This document shows positions 34,758-44,028 of a DNA stretch of 60,831 bases, piece after piece (the first letter of the stretch is position 1; each line of letters starts with the position of its first letter). Source of the DNA: an uncultured Lachnospiraceae bacterium. GTDB taxonomy: Bacteria; Bacillota; Clostridia; Lachnospirales; Lachnospiraceae. A model generated the notes under the pieces. It saw nothing but the letters and a program-made list of their open reading frames with translations, was not told where the DNA came from and did no database searches. The stretch spans positions 1-60,831 of the forward strand of contig CAKRES010000017.1 of NCBI GenBank assembly GCA_934317845.1, given 5' to 3'. Position numbers and translations under genes: made by a program.

Positions 34758-36446
34758 ATGGCTGTAGTAGGGATAGATTTAGGAACCACCAACAGTTTGG
34801 TGGCATATTGGGATGAAACAGAGAAAGAAGCAAAGATCATTCCCAATGCATTGGGAGAACATCTGACACCTTCGGTTGTCAGTGTAGATGAAAATGGAGA
34901 AGTGTTATTAGGACGTGTGGCAAAAGAATATCAGGTGGTGCATCCGGAGCGGAGTGCCTCTGTATTCAAACGTCACATCGGAACCAAAAAAGAATATGTA
35001 CTGGGAGACCGCACATTTCTTCCGGAGGAGCTTTCTGCGATGGTCGTAAGATCGTTGAAAAAAGATGCAGAGGAATATTTAAACGAGGAAGTGACGGAAG
35101 CGGTCATCAGTGTACCGGCGTATTTCAGCGATGCGCAAAGAAAAGCAACGAAACGTGTGGGAGAACTTGCCGGAGTCAAGGTGGAGCGTATCATTTCCGA
35201 GCCGACGGCAGCAGCGATCGCCTACGGTATTGCACAAAAAGATGCCGATACCCGTTTTCTGGTATTTGATCTGGGAGGCGGAACATTTGATATTTCAATT
35301 CTGGAATTGTTTGATTCCATTATGGAAGTGCGTGCTGTGGCAGGTGATAATTACCTCGGTGGAGAGGATTTCACCAAACTTCTCTCTGACATTTTTCTGG
35401 AAAAATCCGGAAAAAAAGAAGAGGAACTAACGAAAGCAGAGTGTTCCATGCTTTACAAAAAAGCGGAGAGTGCCAAAATTGCAGGTGGTCAGATGATGAC
35501 CATCGAACTGAAATGTGGCGAAGAAGTGCTTACACAGTCAATCTCCGAGCATGAATATGAAGCCAAATGTAAGACATTATTGAGCCGACTTCGGGAACCT
35601 GTGGAGCGTGCTCTTGCCGATGCGTCCGTAAAGGTTGCTGATATTGATGCGATCATTCTTGTGGGAGGCGGAACGAAACTTCCGATGATCCGTAGCTTTG
35701 TGGCGAAAATGTTTGGAAAACTCCCGTTCATCAATATCAATCCGGACGAAGTGGTTGCGCTGGGGGCGGCTGTCCAGTCTGCCTTAAAGGGAAAAGATGC
35801 GGCGATCAAAGAAGTGATCTTAACCGATGTCTGTCCGTATACGTTAGGAACCAGCACCTCCGTTCAGAAAGAACATGGACGTTATGAGCCGGGGCATTTT
35901 TTGCCGATCATTGAACGTAACAGCGTGATCCCGATCAGTAAGATGCAGACGGTTTATACGATCCATGATGACCAGCGTGTGATGCACATTGAGATCTTAC
36001 AGGGAGAATCCCGGATGGCACGGGACAATGTCCTGCTTGGCGAATTAAATGTGCCGGTACATGCAACCAAGGACAAAGAGGATGAGGCGAATATCCGATA
36101 CACCTACGATGTCAATGGTCTGCTGGAAGTCGAAGTAACGGTTGCTTCCTCTGGTGAAACGAAAAAAATGATCATTGAAAAAGATCCGGGAGCAATGAGT
36201 CCGGAGGAGATTGAGGCACGTTTTAAAGAGCTGGAGCATCTAAAGATCCATCCGCGTGACAATGAGAAAAATCGTCTGGTACTTGCCAGAGGAGAACGAC
36301 TTTATGAGGAACACATTGGAGAAGAACGTGAGATCATCAATTATTGGATGATGCAATTTGAGAATGCACTGGACCGTCAGAATCCGGAAGAGATCGATCA
36401 GGTCAGGGAAGAAGTCATGCATGCATTTGATGAAATAGAAAGTTAA
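34758..36446 (+). CDS. hscC: Hsp70-family chaperone, HscC type
   Basis: The 562-residue product is shorter than DnaK (about 610-640) and matches the HscC subgroup in length. It has the nucleotide-binding domain with IDLGTTNS (residues 6-13), VPAYFSDAQRKATK and FDLGGGTFDISIL, then a substrate-binding domain and a short lid. It starts 14 bp after sigH and may be co-transcribed with it. No DnaJ- or GrpE-like partner is adjacent. Client proteins are unknown. Confidence 0.88.
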   Translation: MAVVGIDLGTTNSLVAYWDETEKEAKIIPNALGEHLTPSVVSVDENGEVLLGRVAKEYQVVHPERSASVFKRHIGTKKEYVLGDRTFLPEELSAMVVRSLKKDAEEYLNEEVTEAVISVPAYFSDAQRKATKRVGELAGVKVERIISEPTAAAIAYGIAQKDADTRFLVFDLGGGTFDISILELFDSIMEVRAVAGDNYLGGEDFTKLLSDIFLEKSGKKEEELTKAECSMLYKKAESAKIAGGQMMTIELKCGEEVLTQSISEHEYEAKCKTLLSRLREPVERALADASVKVADIDAIILVGGGTKLPMIRSFVAKMFGKLPFININPDEVVALGAAVQSALKGKDAAIKEVILTDVCPYTLGTSTSVQKEHGRYEPGHFLPIIERNSVIPISKMQTVYTIHDDQRVMHIEILQGESRMARDNVLLGELNVPVHATKDKEDEANIRYTYDVNGLLEVEVTVASSGETKKMIIEKDPGAMSPEEIEARFKELEHLKIHPRDNEKNRLVLARGERLYEEHIGEEREIINYWMMQFENALDRQNPEEIDQVREEVMHAFDEIES

Positions 36447-36454
36447 AAAAATGC

Positions 36455-36483
36455 TTGCATTTTAAAAACAAGTATGCTAAGAT
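36455..36483 (+). promoter_or_regulatory. Sigma-A promoter of tRNA-Thr
   Basis: TTGCAT (36455-36460), a 17-bp spacer and TAAGAT (36478-36483) lie 14 bp before the tRNA. Confidence 0.6.
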
Positions 36484-36497
36484 ACCATTTGTTGAGT

Positions 36498-36570
36498 GCT
36501 TTCATAGCTCAGGTGGTAGAGCGCATCATTGGTAATGATGAGGTCACGGGTTCAACTCCCGTTGAAAGCT
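36498..36570 (+). tRNA. tRNA-Thr (anticodon GGT)
   Basis: Acceptor GCTTTCA pairs perfectly with TGAAAGC, the D stem is GCTC/GAGC, and anticodon stem CATCA/TGATG encloses TTGGTAA with GGT at 36531-36533. The T arm has GGTTCAACTCC. The discriminator base is T; CCA is not encoded. Confidence 0.95.
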
Positions 36571-36578
36571 GGCTGATG

Positions 36579-36622
36579 AAAACCGTTAATCCTTATGTTT
36601 AAAGGGTTAGCGGTTTTTTATT
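36579..36622 (+). terminator. Rho-independent terminator after tRNA-Thr
   Basis: A 13-bp stem with two G-U pairs (36580-36592 with 36604-36616) runs into TTTTTTAT. Confidence 0.8.
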
Positions 36623-36703
36623 TCATTCCTCCACGCAAAACGGAAAGAGAGTATTCCATTCTGCTTTTTCCATATAATTTCGGCAAAAAAACGTTAGTAT
36701 TGT

Positions 36704-36732
36704 TTGCCAATTGCATGAAAAGATGGTATCAT
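36704..36732 (+). promoter_or_regulatory. Sigma-A promoter of the cell-wall hydrolase gene
   Basis: TTGCCA (36704-36709), a 17-bp spacer and TATCAT (36727-36732) with an extended -10 TG (36724-36725), 38 bp before the start. Confidence 0.6.
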
Positions 36733-36770
36733 GGTACATAATGTCAAAACCACAGGGGTAGGAGGTTTTT

Positions 36771-37352
36771 ATGAAACGGAAAGGACGATTACTGCTTGTT
36801 TTGCTTTTGGTTTGTCTGTTTATGACCGGTCAGGTGAAACCGGTACAGGCACAAAAGAAAAGTGATATACAGCTTAAAGCAAAGCGAACACAGACCGGAG
36901 CATTAGATTCCGTGCTGCTTCAGGATAATATCATCGTATATTCTTCTTATATGTATACCAATGCAGAACTTAAAATGCTTACCTGTATTATAGAAGCAGA
37001 GGCGGGGAATCAGCCTTATAAGGGCAAGGTTGCGGTTGGCAATGTTGTATTAAACCGTGTGGATAGTGTTTATTATCCGGGCAGCATCAAAGGTGTGATC
37101 TTTCAAAAAAATCAATTCCAGCCCACCAGAAATGGAGCTTATCAGCGGATGATGAAAAATTATAACAAGGACAGTGCGATGCTTCGCTCTTGTAAAAAGG
37201 CGGCAAAAGCGGCACTTTCCGGTGTGAATTATGTAGGAGACCGGGATGGCTTTTGTACTCCGGCGGCATTTCGTTCCACGAATAGTGTATATGCGGCGGA
37301 GGGTTCCATTTTAAAAATCGGAGATCATGTATTTTATAAGAATAGAAGATAA
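36771..37352 (+). CDS. Secreted SleB-type cell wall hydrolase
   Basis: The 193-residue product has a Sec signal peptide (about residues 1-28, ending PVQAQ) and a Hydrolase_2 (SleB/CwlJ) domain (about 65-190) with the pattern LTCIIEAEAGNQPYKGKVAVGNVVLNRV, whose Glu residues carry the catalytic role in this family, and NQFQPTRNGAY. SleB-like enzymes hydrolyse peptidoglycan, some during spore germination. A vegetative sigma-A-like promoter in front argues against a strictly spore-specific role here. Confidence 0.9.
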   Translation: MKRKGRLLLVLLLVCLFMTGQVKPVQAQKKSDIQLKAKRTQTGALDSVLLQDNIIVYSSYMYTNAELKMLTCIIEAEAGNQPYKGKVAVGNVVLNRVDSVYYPGSIKGVIFQKNQFQPTRNGAYQRMMKNYNKDSAMLRSCKKAAKAALSGVNYVGDRDGFCTPAAFRSTNSVYAAEGSILKIGDHVFYKNRR

Positions 37353-37364
37353 AAGGAGGACAAC

Positions 37365-39035
37365 ATGGCGGAAGAGGCAGTAGTATCAAAAAATTTTATC
37401 GAGCAGGAGATTGACAAGGACTTACAGGAAGGGGTATACGACCAGGTCGTAACACGTTTTCCACCGGAGCCGAATGGATATTTGCATATTGGACATGCCA
37501 AATCTATTTTATTAAATTATGGACTGGCAAAAGAGTATGGCGGAACGTTTCATCTTCGATTTGATGATACCAATCCGACCAAAGAAAAAACGGAATTTGT
37601 AGATTCGATCAAAAAGGATGTAGAGTGGCTTGGTGTGGATTTTAAGGATCAGCTTTATTTTGCCTCTGATTATTTTGACAAAATGTATGAGGCTGCCATT
37701 ACCCTGATCAAAAAGGGAAAGGCATATGTGTGTGATCTGACGGCAGATGAGATCCGTGAGTATCGTGGAACTCTGACGGAGCCGGGAAAGAACAGCCCAT
37801 ACCGTGACCGTTCCGTCGAAGAGAATTTAGATCTGTTTGAGCGGATGAAGAACGGAGAATTTGAAGACGGAAGCAAAGTACTTCGTGCTAAGATCGATAT
37901 GAGTGCAGGAAATATCAACATGCGTGATCCGATCCTTTATCGTATTGCCCGTATGAATCATCACAATACCGGAGACAAATGGTGCATTTACCCGATGTAC
38001 GATTTTGCACATCCGATTGAGGATGCGGTAGAGGGTGTTACGCACTCTATTTGTACACTTGAATTTGAAGATCATCGGCCGTTATATGACTGGGTGGTAA
38101 AGGAAGTTGGATTTGAACATCCACCAAGACAGATTGAATTTGCAAAGCTTTATCTGACCAACGTTGTAACCGGTAAGCGTTATATTAAGAAACTGGTGGA
38201 AGATGGTATTGTAGACGGCTGGGATGATCCGAGACTGGTTTCGATCAGCGCACTCCGTCGTCGTGGTTTCACAAAGGAATCCATCAAGAAGTTTATGGAG
38301 CTTTCCGGTGTCAGCAAGGCAAACAGTTCTTCTGATTATGCAATGTTAGAGTATTGTATCCGGGAAGATCTGAAATTGAAACGCTCCCGTGTTATGGCAG
38401 TGCTTGATCCGGTGAAGCTTGTGATCGACAATTATCCGGAAGGACAGCAGGAGATGCTTCTTGCTCCAAACAATCTGGAAAATGAGGAATTGGGTGAGCG
38501 TGAGATTCCGTTTAGCAGAGAGTTATATATTGAACGCAGTGATTTTATGATCGATCCGCCGAAGAAATATTTCCGCCTGTATCCGGGCAACGAAGTACGA
38601 CTGATGAATGCGTATTTTGTAACCTGTACGGGATATGAAACAGATGATGAGGGCAACGTTACCGTCGTGCATGCAACGTATGATCCGGAGACAAAGAGCG
38701 GTTCCGGATTCAATGGACGCAAAGTGAAGGGAACGATCCATTGGGTAAATGCAGCTACCGCATTAAAGGCAGAGGTACGCCTGTATGAGAATATCGTGGA
38801 TGAAGAAAAAGGAGTATACAACAAAGAAGATGGCTCTTTGAATGTAAATCCAAATTCCCTGACTGTATTGAAAGAATGTTACTTAGAGCCATCCTTAAAA
38901 GAGGCACAGGCGTATGACAGCTTCCAGTTTGTGAGACAGGGATATTTCTGTGTCGATTATAAAGACTCGAAACCGGGACAGCCGGTATTTAACCGTATTG
39001 TATCGTTAAAGAGTTCTTACAGACCAAACAAATAA
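37365..39035 (+). CDS. glnS: Glutaminyl-tRNA synthetase
   Basis: GlnS charges tRNA-Gln directly. The 556-residue class I enzyme has the HIGH-type motif PPEPNGYLHIGHAKS near residues 27-41, FDDTNPTKEK, and a C-terminal anticodon-binding beta-barrel part. Length matches the E. coli enzyme. Presence of GlnRS is notable because many Firmicutes use GatCAB instead, although it is common in Lachnospiraceae. It follows the hydrolase gene after 12 bp with AAAGGAGG. Confidence 0.96.
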   Translation: MAEEAVVSKNFIEQEIDKDLQEGVYDQVVTRFPPEPNGYLHIGHAKSILLNYGLAKEYGGTFHLRFDDTNPTKEKTEFVDSIKKDVEWLGVDFKDQLYFASDYFDKMYEAAITLIKKGKAYVCDLTADEIREYRGTLTEPGKNSPYRDRSVEENLDLFERMKNGEFEDGSKVLRAKIDMSAGNINMRDPILYRIARMNHHNTGDKWCIYPMYDFAHPIEDAVEGVTHSICTLEFEDHRPLYDWVVKEVGFEHPPRQIEFAKLYLTNVVTGKRYIKKLVEDGIVDGWDDPRLVSISALRRRGFTKESIKKFMELSGVSKANSSSDYAMLEYCIREDLKLKRSRVMAVLDPVKLVIDNYPEGQQEMLLAPNNLENEELGEREIPFSRELYIERSDFMIDPPKKYFRLYPGNEVRLMNAYFVTCTGYETDDEGNVTVVHATYDPETKSGSGFNGRKVKGTIHWVNAATALKAEVRLYENIVDEEKGVYNKEDGSLNVNPNSLTVLKECYLEPSLKEAQAYDSFQFVRQGYFCVDYKDSKPGQPVFNRIVSLKSSYRPNK

Positions 39036-39067
39036 TAAATGTTACAGGACGAGGGAGGCCATTTTAA

Positions 39068-39925
39068 ATGGGTATTTTTTCCGGATTGGAGAAATTAGGA
39101 ATTAAAAAGTCGGAGCAGGTGGAAGTCTATCCGCATGAAGAAGAAAAGGTGCAGGAAACAAAGAAGGAAACAAGTACTGGAGTGCCCAAAACAGAAGTAA
39201 AAGAAGAGGAATTTCTGTTTGATAAAACACATATCTGTCCACTTTGTGATACTACATTTACGACGAAAACAGTAAAAATCGGTAAAACAAAGGCCTTGGC
39301 TCATGATTCAGATCTTCGTCCGCGCTACCGAAATATTGATGCATTAAAGTATGATGCCATTGTGTGTCCAAAATGCGGCTTTGCTGCGCTCACCCGTTAT
39401 TTTAAACCGGTGTCCAGTACACAGGCAAAATGGATCAAGGAACAGATTTCCGACAATTTCAGTGGAATTGAAATTCCGGCGGACAAATACACCTATGAGC
39501 AGGCCATTCTGATGCATAAACTGGCATTGATGACAGCAGTAGTCAAACGTGCAAAAACCAGTGAGCGAGCCTACTGTTGTTTGAAGCTTGCATGGCTTTA
39601 CCGGGGAATGAAAGAAGAACAAAAGGATGAAGCTTTGAAAGCGGATTGCAGGAAAAATGAAGAGGACCTGATCCGAAAGGCATATGAAGGATTCACGGAA
39701 GCATTTTCCACGGAAGCCTTTCCAATGTGTGGAATGGATGAGTTGACGGTAACCTATCTGGTTGCTGATCTCGCCAGACAGCTCAAAGAATATGAGGTGG
39801 CACAGCGATGGATCTCCAAGGTTATTGTGTCCCGTTCCGCCAATGAACGCATGAAAGATAAGGCGCGTATGTTGAAAGACCAGATCATGGCAGAAAAAAG
39901 CCAGGAAGAAGCAAAAACTGAGTAA
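39068..39925 (+). CDS. DUF2225 zinc-binding protein
   Basis: The 285-residue product has a charged N-terminal linker, two CxxC pairs (CPLCDTTF near residue 57 and CPKCGFAALTRYF near 101) that probably bind one zinc, and a helical TPR-like C-terminal region (about 115-280). This is the DUF2225 architecture. Function is unknown. It follows glnS after 32 bp. Confidence 0.88.
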   Translation: MGIFSGLEKLGIKKSEQVEVYPHEEEKVQETKKETSTGVPKTEVKEEEFLFDKTHICPLCDTTFTTKTVKIGKTKALAHDSDLRPRYRNIDALKYDAIVCPKCGFAALTRYFKPVSSTQAKWIKEQISDNFSGIEIPADKYTYEQAILMHKLALMTAVVKRAKTSERAYCCLKLAWLYRGMKEEQKDEALKADCRKNEEDLIRKAYEGFTEAFSTEAFPMCGMDELTVTYLVADLARQLKEYEVAQRWISKVIVSRSANERMKDKARMLKDQIMAEKSQEEAKTE

Positions 39926-39931
39926 GAAATA

Positions 39932-39976
39932 AAAAGCAGCTTTACCAAAAATGGAAAGCTGCTTTTGCTTTTTTAT
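39932..39976. terminator. Probably bidirectional terminator
   Basis: A perfect 12-bp stem (39932-39943 with 39955-39966, aaaagcagcttt/aaagctgctttt) has T-rich sequence on one side and A-rich on the other, between convergent genes. Confidence 0.8.
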
Positions 39977-40698
39977 CAGGAATTTAAGATCTGATGATTT
40001 GTTTTGATAATGGTACGAGGAATAGCATCCTTTGCATTTTTCCAAGGCTCATCCTGATAGCGGTAATCATATTTGTTGATGAACCATTCCAGATCGTCAT
40101 TAACACGCTGCATATTGGAAAAGAAAGCTTGATCCAGTACCTGATAAAAGCTGGTAAGCTCTGTTCCTTTGAGCATGGTAGGAGCCGTATCATAAAGCAG
40201 GGCATAGTGAGTGACACAAAAGCCTTTGCATTGCTTCACTTTTGTCTGGAAGGAAGGATCCTTTTTCCAGAGATGAAACAGTGTATTGATATAGCGGTCA
40301 AAGGTGTTGTCAATGCGTTCACAGATAAAGCAGGAAGCGTTCAGTTTGGAAACGTAGGCACCGACACCGGAAGGAGCTGCTGCTTTTTTAAACAGGCCAG
40401 CACTGCTTTGTGGTTTTTGCTGGGAGGCTGCTTTTAAGTCCTTGATCAGTTTATCAGAATGGGTCTTTAGAATGAGAGCCAGACCTAGACGGTTTTTTTG
40501 CTCGTAAAGACTGCGGATATGATGACTGCAGAATCCCATTTCATCTGTTTTGGCACGATTGTCATCCTCCATGTAACTCGGTCCCATAGTATATTCGATG
40601 GCATTTTCCTCTAACGAACGGTACATGGCACAGATTGGGCATTCACAGTCAGCATCAAAGGCGTCATTGACCGGAATAGTATAAAGTTGTTCTTTCAT
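39976..40698 (-). CDS. DUF6062 family protein
   Basis: The 240-residue cytoplasmic product starts MKEQLYTIPVNDAFD and carries Cys/His clusters that may bind metal: CECPIC (about residues 17-22), FCSHH (about 56-60), CFIC (about 122-125) and FCVTHY. This fits DUF6062, typical of Lachnospiraceae; function is unknown. The start at 40698 is chosen because AAAGGAG lies upstream on the minus strand and family members begin here; the open frame continues 29 codons further back. It is convergent with the DUF2225 gene and divergent from groESL. Confidence 0.82.
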   Translation of the reverse strand: MKEQLYTIPVNDAFDADCECPICAMYRSLEENAIEYTMGPSYMEDDNRAKTDEMGFCSHHIRSLYEQKNRLGLALILKTHSDKLIKDLKAASQQKPQSSAGLFKKAAAPSGVGAYVSKLNASCFICERIDNTFDRYINTLFHLWKKDPSFQTKVKQCKGFCVTHYALLYDTAPTMLKGTELTSFYQVLDQAFFSNMQRVNDDLEWFINKYDYRYQDEPWKNAKDAIPRTIIKTNHQILNS

Positions 40699-40814
40699 AG
40701 TATCAAGTTGCTCCTTTCGACTTGCTTCGTCATATTCTTTTCTTAGTATAACGGATTGCATAGGGGAAAAAAAGAAAAATGTCACAACTTTTCTAAATAA
40801 TTTAAAAATAAGTC

Positions 40815-40843
40815 TTGATTTTTGATCATAGATTGAGTATTAT
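40815..40843 (+). promoter_or_regulatory. Sigma-A promoter of groESL
   Basis: TTGATT (40815-40820), a 17-bp spacer and TATTAT (40838-40843), ending 11 bp before the CIRCE operator. Confidence 0.7.
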
Positions 40844-40854
40844 AGTACCAGATG

Positions 40855-40881
40855 TTAGCACTCGTCAGAAGTGAGTGCTAA
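40855..40881 (+). promoter_or_regulatory. CIRCE operator (HrcA binding site)
   Basis: A perfect CIRCE: TTAGCACTC (40855-40863), 9-base spacer, GAGTGCTAA (40873-40881). It overlaps the expected transcription start, so groESL should be repressed by HrcA. hrcA itself is not in the window. Confidence 0.97.
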
Positions 40882-40917
40882 TAAAATGAAACACACGACT
40901 TAAGGAGGTTGTTTATT

Positions 40918-41205
40918 ATGAAGTTAAAACCATTAGGTGACAGGGTTGTATTGAGACAATTAGCAGCAGAAGAGACTACAAAGTCAGGTATTGTTTTACC
41001 TGGCCAGAATAAGGAGAAACCACAGCAGGCAGAGGTTGTTGCAGTAGGACCGGGCGCAGTGGTAGATGGCAAACTTGAACCAATGGATGTAAAGGTTGGC
41101 GATAAAGTTATTTATTCCCGTTTTGTTGGAAACGAGATCAAATTGGATGATGATGAAGTAATGGTAGTCAGCCAGAAAGATATTTTGGCAATTATTGAAG
41201 AGTAA
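40918..41205 (+). CDS. groES: Co-chaperonin GroES
   Basis: The 95-residue product has the family start MKLKPLGDRVVLRQ and the mobile loop region (TKSGIVLPGQNKEKPQQAEV) that contacts GroEL. The ATG at 40918 follows AAGGAGG. It is co-transcribed with groEL 43 bp downstream under CIRCE control. Confidence 0.97.
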   Translation: MKLKPLGDRVVLRQLAAEETTKSGIVLPGQNKEKPQQAEVVAVGPGAVVDGKLEPMDVKVGDKVIYSRFVGNEIKLDDDEVMVVSQKDILAIIEE

Positions 41206-41248
41206 TCAGAATAAGAGTGAAAAACGAGACTATTGGAGGTAGATTATT

Positions 41249-42877
41249 ATGGCAAAGGAAATTAAATATGGTATTGAAGCAAGAACAGCTTTGGAGGCTG
41301 GTGTAAACCAGTTAGCAGATACCGTGCGTGTGACATTGGGACCAAAAGGACGTAACGTTGTATTGAGCAAGCCATACGGTGCACCACTCATCACAAATGA
41401 TGGTGTAACGATCGCAAAGGACGTGGAGTTAGAGGATCCATTTGAGAACATGGGTGCACAGATCGTCAAGGAAGTAGCAACAAAAACCAATGATGTAGCT
41501 GGTGATGGTACGACTACTGCTACAGTATTAGCACAGGCTATGGTAAATGCCGGAATGAAGAACTTAGCTGCCGGAGCAAACCCGATCATCTTAAGAAAGG
41601 GTATGAAGAAAGCAACAGATTGTGCTGTAGAAGCGATCAAGGAAATGAGTTCTAACGTAACCGGAAAAGAGCAGATCGCAAAGGTTGCAGCAATTTCTGC
41701 CGGCGATGAGGAAGTTGGCGAGATGGTTGCAGATGCAATGGAGAAGGTATCCGGTGATGGTGTCATTACGATCGAGGAATCCAAGACCATGCAGACAGAG
41801 CTTGATTTAGTAGAAGGTATGCAGTTTGACCGTGGTTACATTTCCGCATATATGTGTACCGATATGGAGAAGATGGTGGCAGAGCTTGACAATCCATATA
41901 TCCTGATCACAGACAAGAAGATCACAAACATCCAGGATATTCTTCCACTGTTAGAGCAGGTAGTTCAGAGTGGAGCAAAATTATTGATCATTGCTGAGGA
42001 TATCGAGGGTGAAGCATTAACAACCCTGATCGTTAACAAGCTGCGTGGAACATTCAATGTAGTAGCTGTAAAGGCTCCGGGCTATGGTGACAGAAGAAAA
42101 GATATGTTACAGGATATCGCCATCTTAACAGGTGGTAAAGTGATCTCTGATGAGTTAGGATATGACATCAAAGAAACAACCTTAGAGGATTTGGGTCAGG
42201 CCAAGAGCGTTCGTGTAGAGAAAGAAAATACTGTAATTGTAGATGGTATGGGACAGAAAGAAGAGATCGCAAACCGTATCGGTCAGATCCGTCAGCAGTT
42301 AGATGAGACAACATCTGAGTTTGACAAAGAGAAATTACAGGAGCGTTTGGCAAAATTAGCTGGTGGTGTTGCAGTGATCCGTGTTGGTGCTGCCACAGAG
42401 ACAGAGATGAAAGAGAAGAAGCTTCGTATGGAAGATGCACTGGCTGCAACGCGTGCTGCTACAGAGGAAGGTATCATTTCCGGTGGTGGATCTGCTTACA
42501 TTCATGCATCCAAGAAGGTAGAAAAGCTTGCTAATACACTGACAGGCGATGAGAAGACAGGTGCAGAGATCATCTTAAAGGCATTAGAGGCTCCACTGTT
42601 CCGTATTGCAAGCAATGCTGGTCTGGAAGGCTCTGTGATCATCAACAAGGTAAAAGAATCAGAAGTAGGAACCGGATTTGATGCATTACATGAGACTTAT
42701 GTGAACATGGTAGACGCAGGTATCATCGATCCTGCAAAGGTAACAAGAAGTGCATTACAGAATGCAAACTCTGTTGCATCTACTTTATTGACAACAGAAT
42801 CCGTTGTTGCAGACATCAAAGAAGATACTCCGGCTATGCCAATGGGTGGTGCCGGCGGAATGGGCGGTATGATGTAA
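41249..42877 (+). CDS. groEL: Chaperonin GroEL
   Basis: The 542-residue 60-kDa chaperonin is full length, with the ATP-binding GDGTTTATVLAQ (near residues 86-97), conserved AATRAATEEGIISGGG and the flexible GGM-rich C-terminus. It forms the folding chamber with GroES. A terminator follows. Confidence 0.98.
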   Translation: MAKEIKYGIEARTALEAGVNQLADTVRVTLGPKGRNVVLSKPYGAPLITNDGVTIAKDVELEDPFENMGAQIVKEVATKTNDVAGDGTTTATVLAQAMVNAGMKNLAAGANPIILRKGMKKATDCAVEAIKEMSSNVTGKEQIAKVAAISAGDEEVGEMVADAMEKVSGDGVITIEESKTMQTELDLVEGMQFDRGYISAYMCTDMEKMVAELDNPYILITDKKITNIQDILPLLEQVVQSGAKLLIIAEDIEGEALTTLIVNKLRGTFNVVAVKAPGYGDRRKDMLQDIAILTGGKVISDELGYDIKETTLEDLGQAKSVRVEKENTVIVDGMGQKEEIANRIGQIRQQLDETTSEFDKEKLQERLAKLAGGVAVIRVGAATETEMKEKKLRMEDALAATRAATEEGIISGGGSAYIHASKKVEKLANTLTGDEKTGAEIILKALEAPLFRIASNAGLEGSVIINKVKESEVGTGFDALHETYVNMVDAGIIDPAKVTRSALQNANSVASTLLTTESVVADIKEDTPAMPMGGAGGMGGMM

Positions 42878-42910
42878 TCATCCTGCCTGATAAAAGCAGA
42901 AAAGGATTAA

Positions 42911-42945
42911 AACGCTCTCCTGAATGTTCAGGGGAGCGTTTTTTC
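42911..42945 (+). terminator. Rho-independent terminator of groESL
   Basis: A 14-base stem with one G-U pair (42911-42924 with 42927-42940) runs into TTTTTT; the innermost pairs probably open to form the loop. Confidence 0.88.
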
Positions 42946-43062
42946 ACAGTTTTTTTATTGCATGGGGAAGGTATCTTTAGTATAATAAATGAGAATCGCC
43001 GGGAAGAACCTGCCGGATATTCATTAACAGAAAACTTAGTACAGAAAAATGGAGGGATATTT

Positions 43063-43767
43063 ATGTCATCAAGTCAGGAACGCTATGAGAAGCGTATGGT
43101 GCTTCAGCCGGGAGCGGCAGAAGTTTCGAAAAGCACATATAATGCAGTTATCGGTGGAGTACTTCTATATGGATTTATAGCAGATGCGATCATTGTAGCC
43201 TTATTTAAGAATAAGGCGATTGAGATGATCTTAAACAATCCGGGAGGATATTCTACCACATTGATCGTAATGATGGTGATTTATGCGATCTGTTGTTTTG
43301 CAGGATCATTTATGGTAAACCGTTCGGATAATCCGGTTGTCAGCTTTATCGGGTTTAACCTTTTTGCCATTCCGATCGGATTTGTATTGGCATATGGAAC
43401 GATTCCATTTTATAACGGAGGAAGTGTAGCGATCGCATTCGCACTGACCGCAGTTATTACATTGGCGATGTTAGTTATTTCCACGATCTTTCCGGATACG
43501 TTTTTAAGTATGGGAACTACGTTGTTTATTTCACTGCTGGTATGTGTGATCGTAGACGTGCTGGCACTGCTTATTTTTAAAAGTGATCTGATCTTTATTG
43601 ATTATATTGTGACATTCATCTTTTCTCTGTTCATTGGATATGACTGGGCAAGAGCGAACCGCTGTGCCAAAACCATTGATAATGCAGTAGATTGTGCAGC
43701 AGAGCTGTATCTTGATATGATCAACTTGTTCATACGGATCTTAAGTATTGTAGGAAGAAGAGACTGA
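43063..43767 (+). CDS. Bax inhibitor-1 (TMBIM) family membrane protein
   Basis: The 234-residue product has seven predicted transmembrane segments and a cytoplasmic C-terminal part (FIGYDWARANRC...NAVDCAAELYLDMINLFIRILSIVGRRD) characteristic of BI-1/YetJ-like proteins, which conduct calcium in B. subtilis. The start at 43063 follows ATGGAGGG; the frame extends back to 42958 without a ribosome site. It is a single-gene unit between two terminators. Confidence 0.9.
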   Translation: MSSSQERYEKRMVLQPGAAEVSKSTYNAVIGGVLLYGFIADAIIVALFKNKAIEMILNNPGGYSTTLIVMMVIYAICCFAGSFMVNRSDNPVVSFIGFNLFAIPIGFVLAYGTIPFYNGGSVAIAFALTAVITLAMLVISTIFPDTFLSMGTTLFISLLVCVIVDVLALLIFKSDLIFIDYIVTFIFSLFIGYDWARANRCAKTIDNAVDCAAELYLDMINLFIRILSIVGRRD

Positions 43768-43794
43768 TCTTACAAAATTGCATATAATAAAAGA

Positions 43795-43833
43795 ATCCCC
43801 ACCCTGTCTGATTGATAGGGTGGGGATATTTTT
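43795..43833 (+). terminator. Rho-independent terminator after the BI-1 gene
   Basis: An 11-bp perfect stem (43795-43805 with 43817-43827, atccccaccct/agggtggggat) is followed by ATTTTTC. Confidence 0.85.
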
Positions 43834-43908
43834 CATCTTATCTACCGTTAAAAAAATCTAAAATTTTCTCATATTCCGATGAAGCACTTGGTATCCGTTC
43901 TGTTTAGT

Positions 43909-44008
43909 CCCCCAGTGGGATTCCGGTGTTTTTCAGGCTGATTTGCACCGCTGCTGAGTGCAACAAAGCGAAAGCGTGCCTGAAAAATACCGGATCCCAC
44001 AAAGGGGG
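43909..44008. repeat. Long folded palindromic element between BI-1 and maf
   Basis: A 24-base arm (43915-43938) pairs with a 23-base arm (43978-44000) with one bulge and one G-U pair. Flanking C5 (43909-43913) can pair with G-rich 44004-44008. Inside are a 6-bp hairpin (43943-43948 with 43958-43963, ttgcac/gtgcaa) and, on the + strand, GCGAAAGC, a GNRA-type tetraloop hairpin. It could be a structured RNA, a mobile palindromic repeat, or the 3' end signal of maf. It encodes no plausible protein. Confidence 0.7.
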
Positions 44009-44028
44009 GGCCAACGTCCGGATACGCA

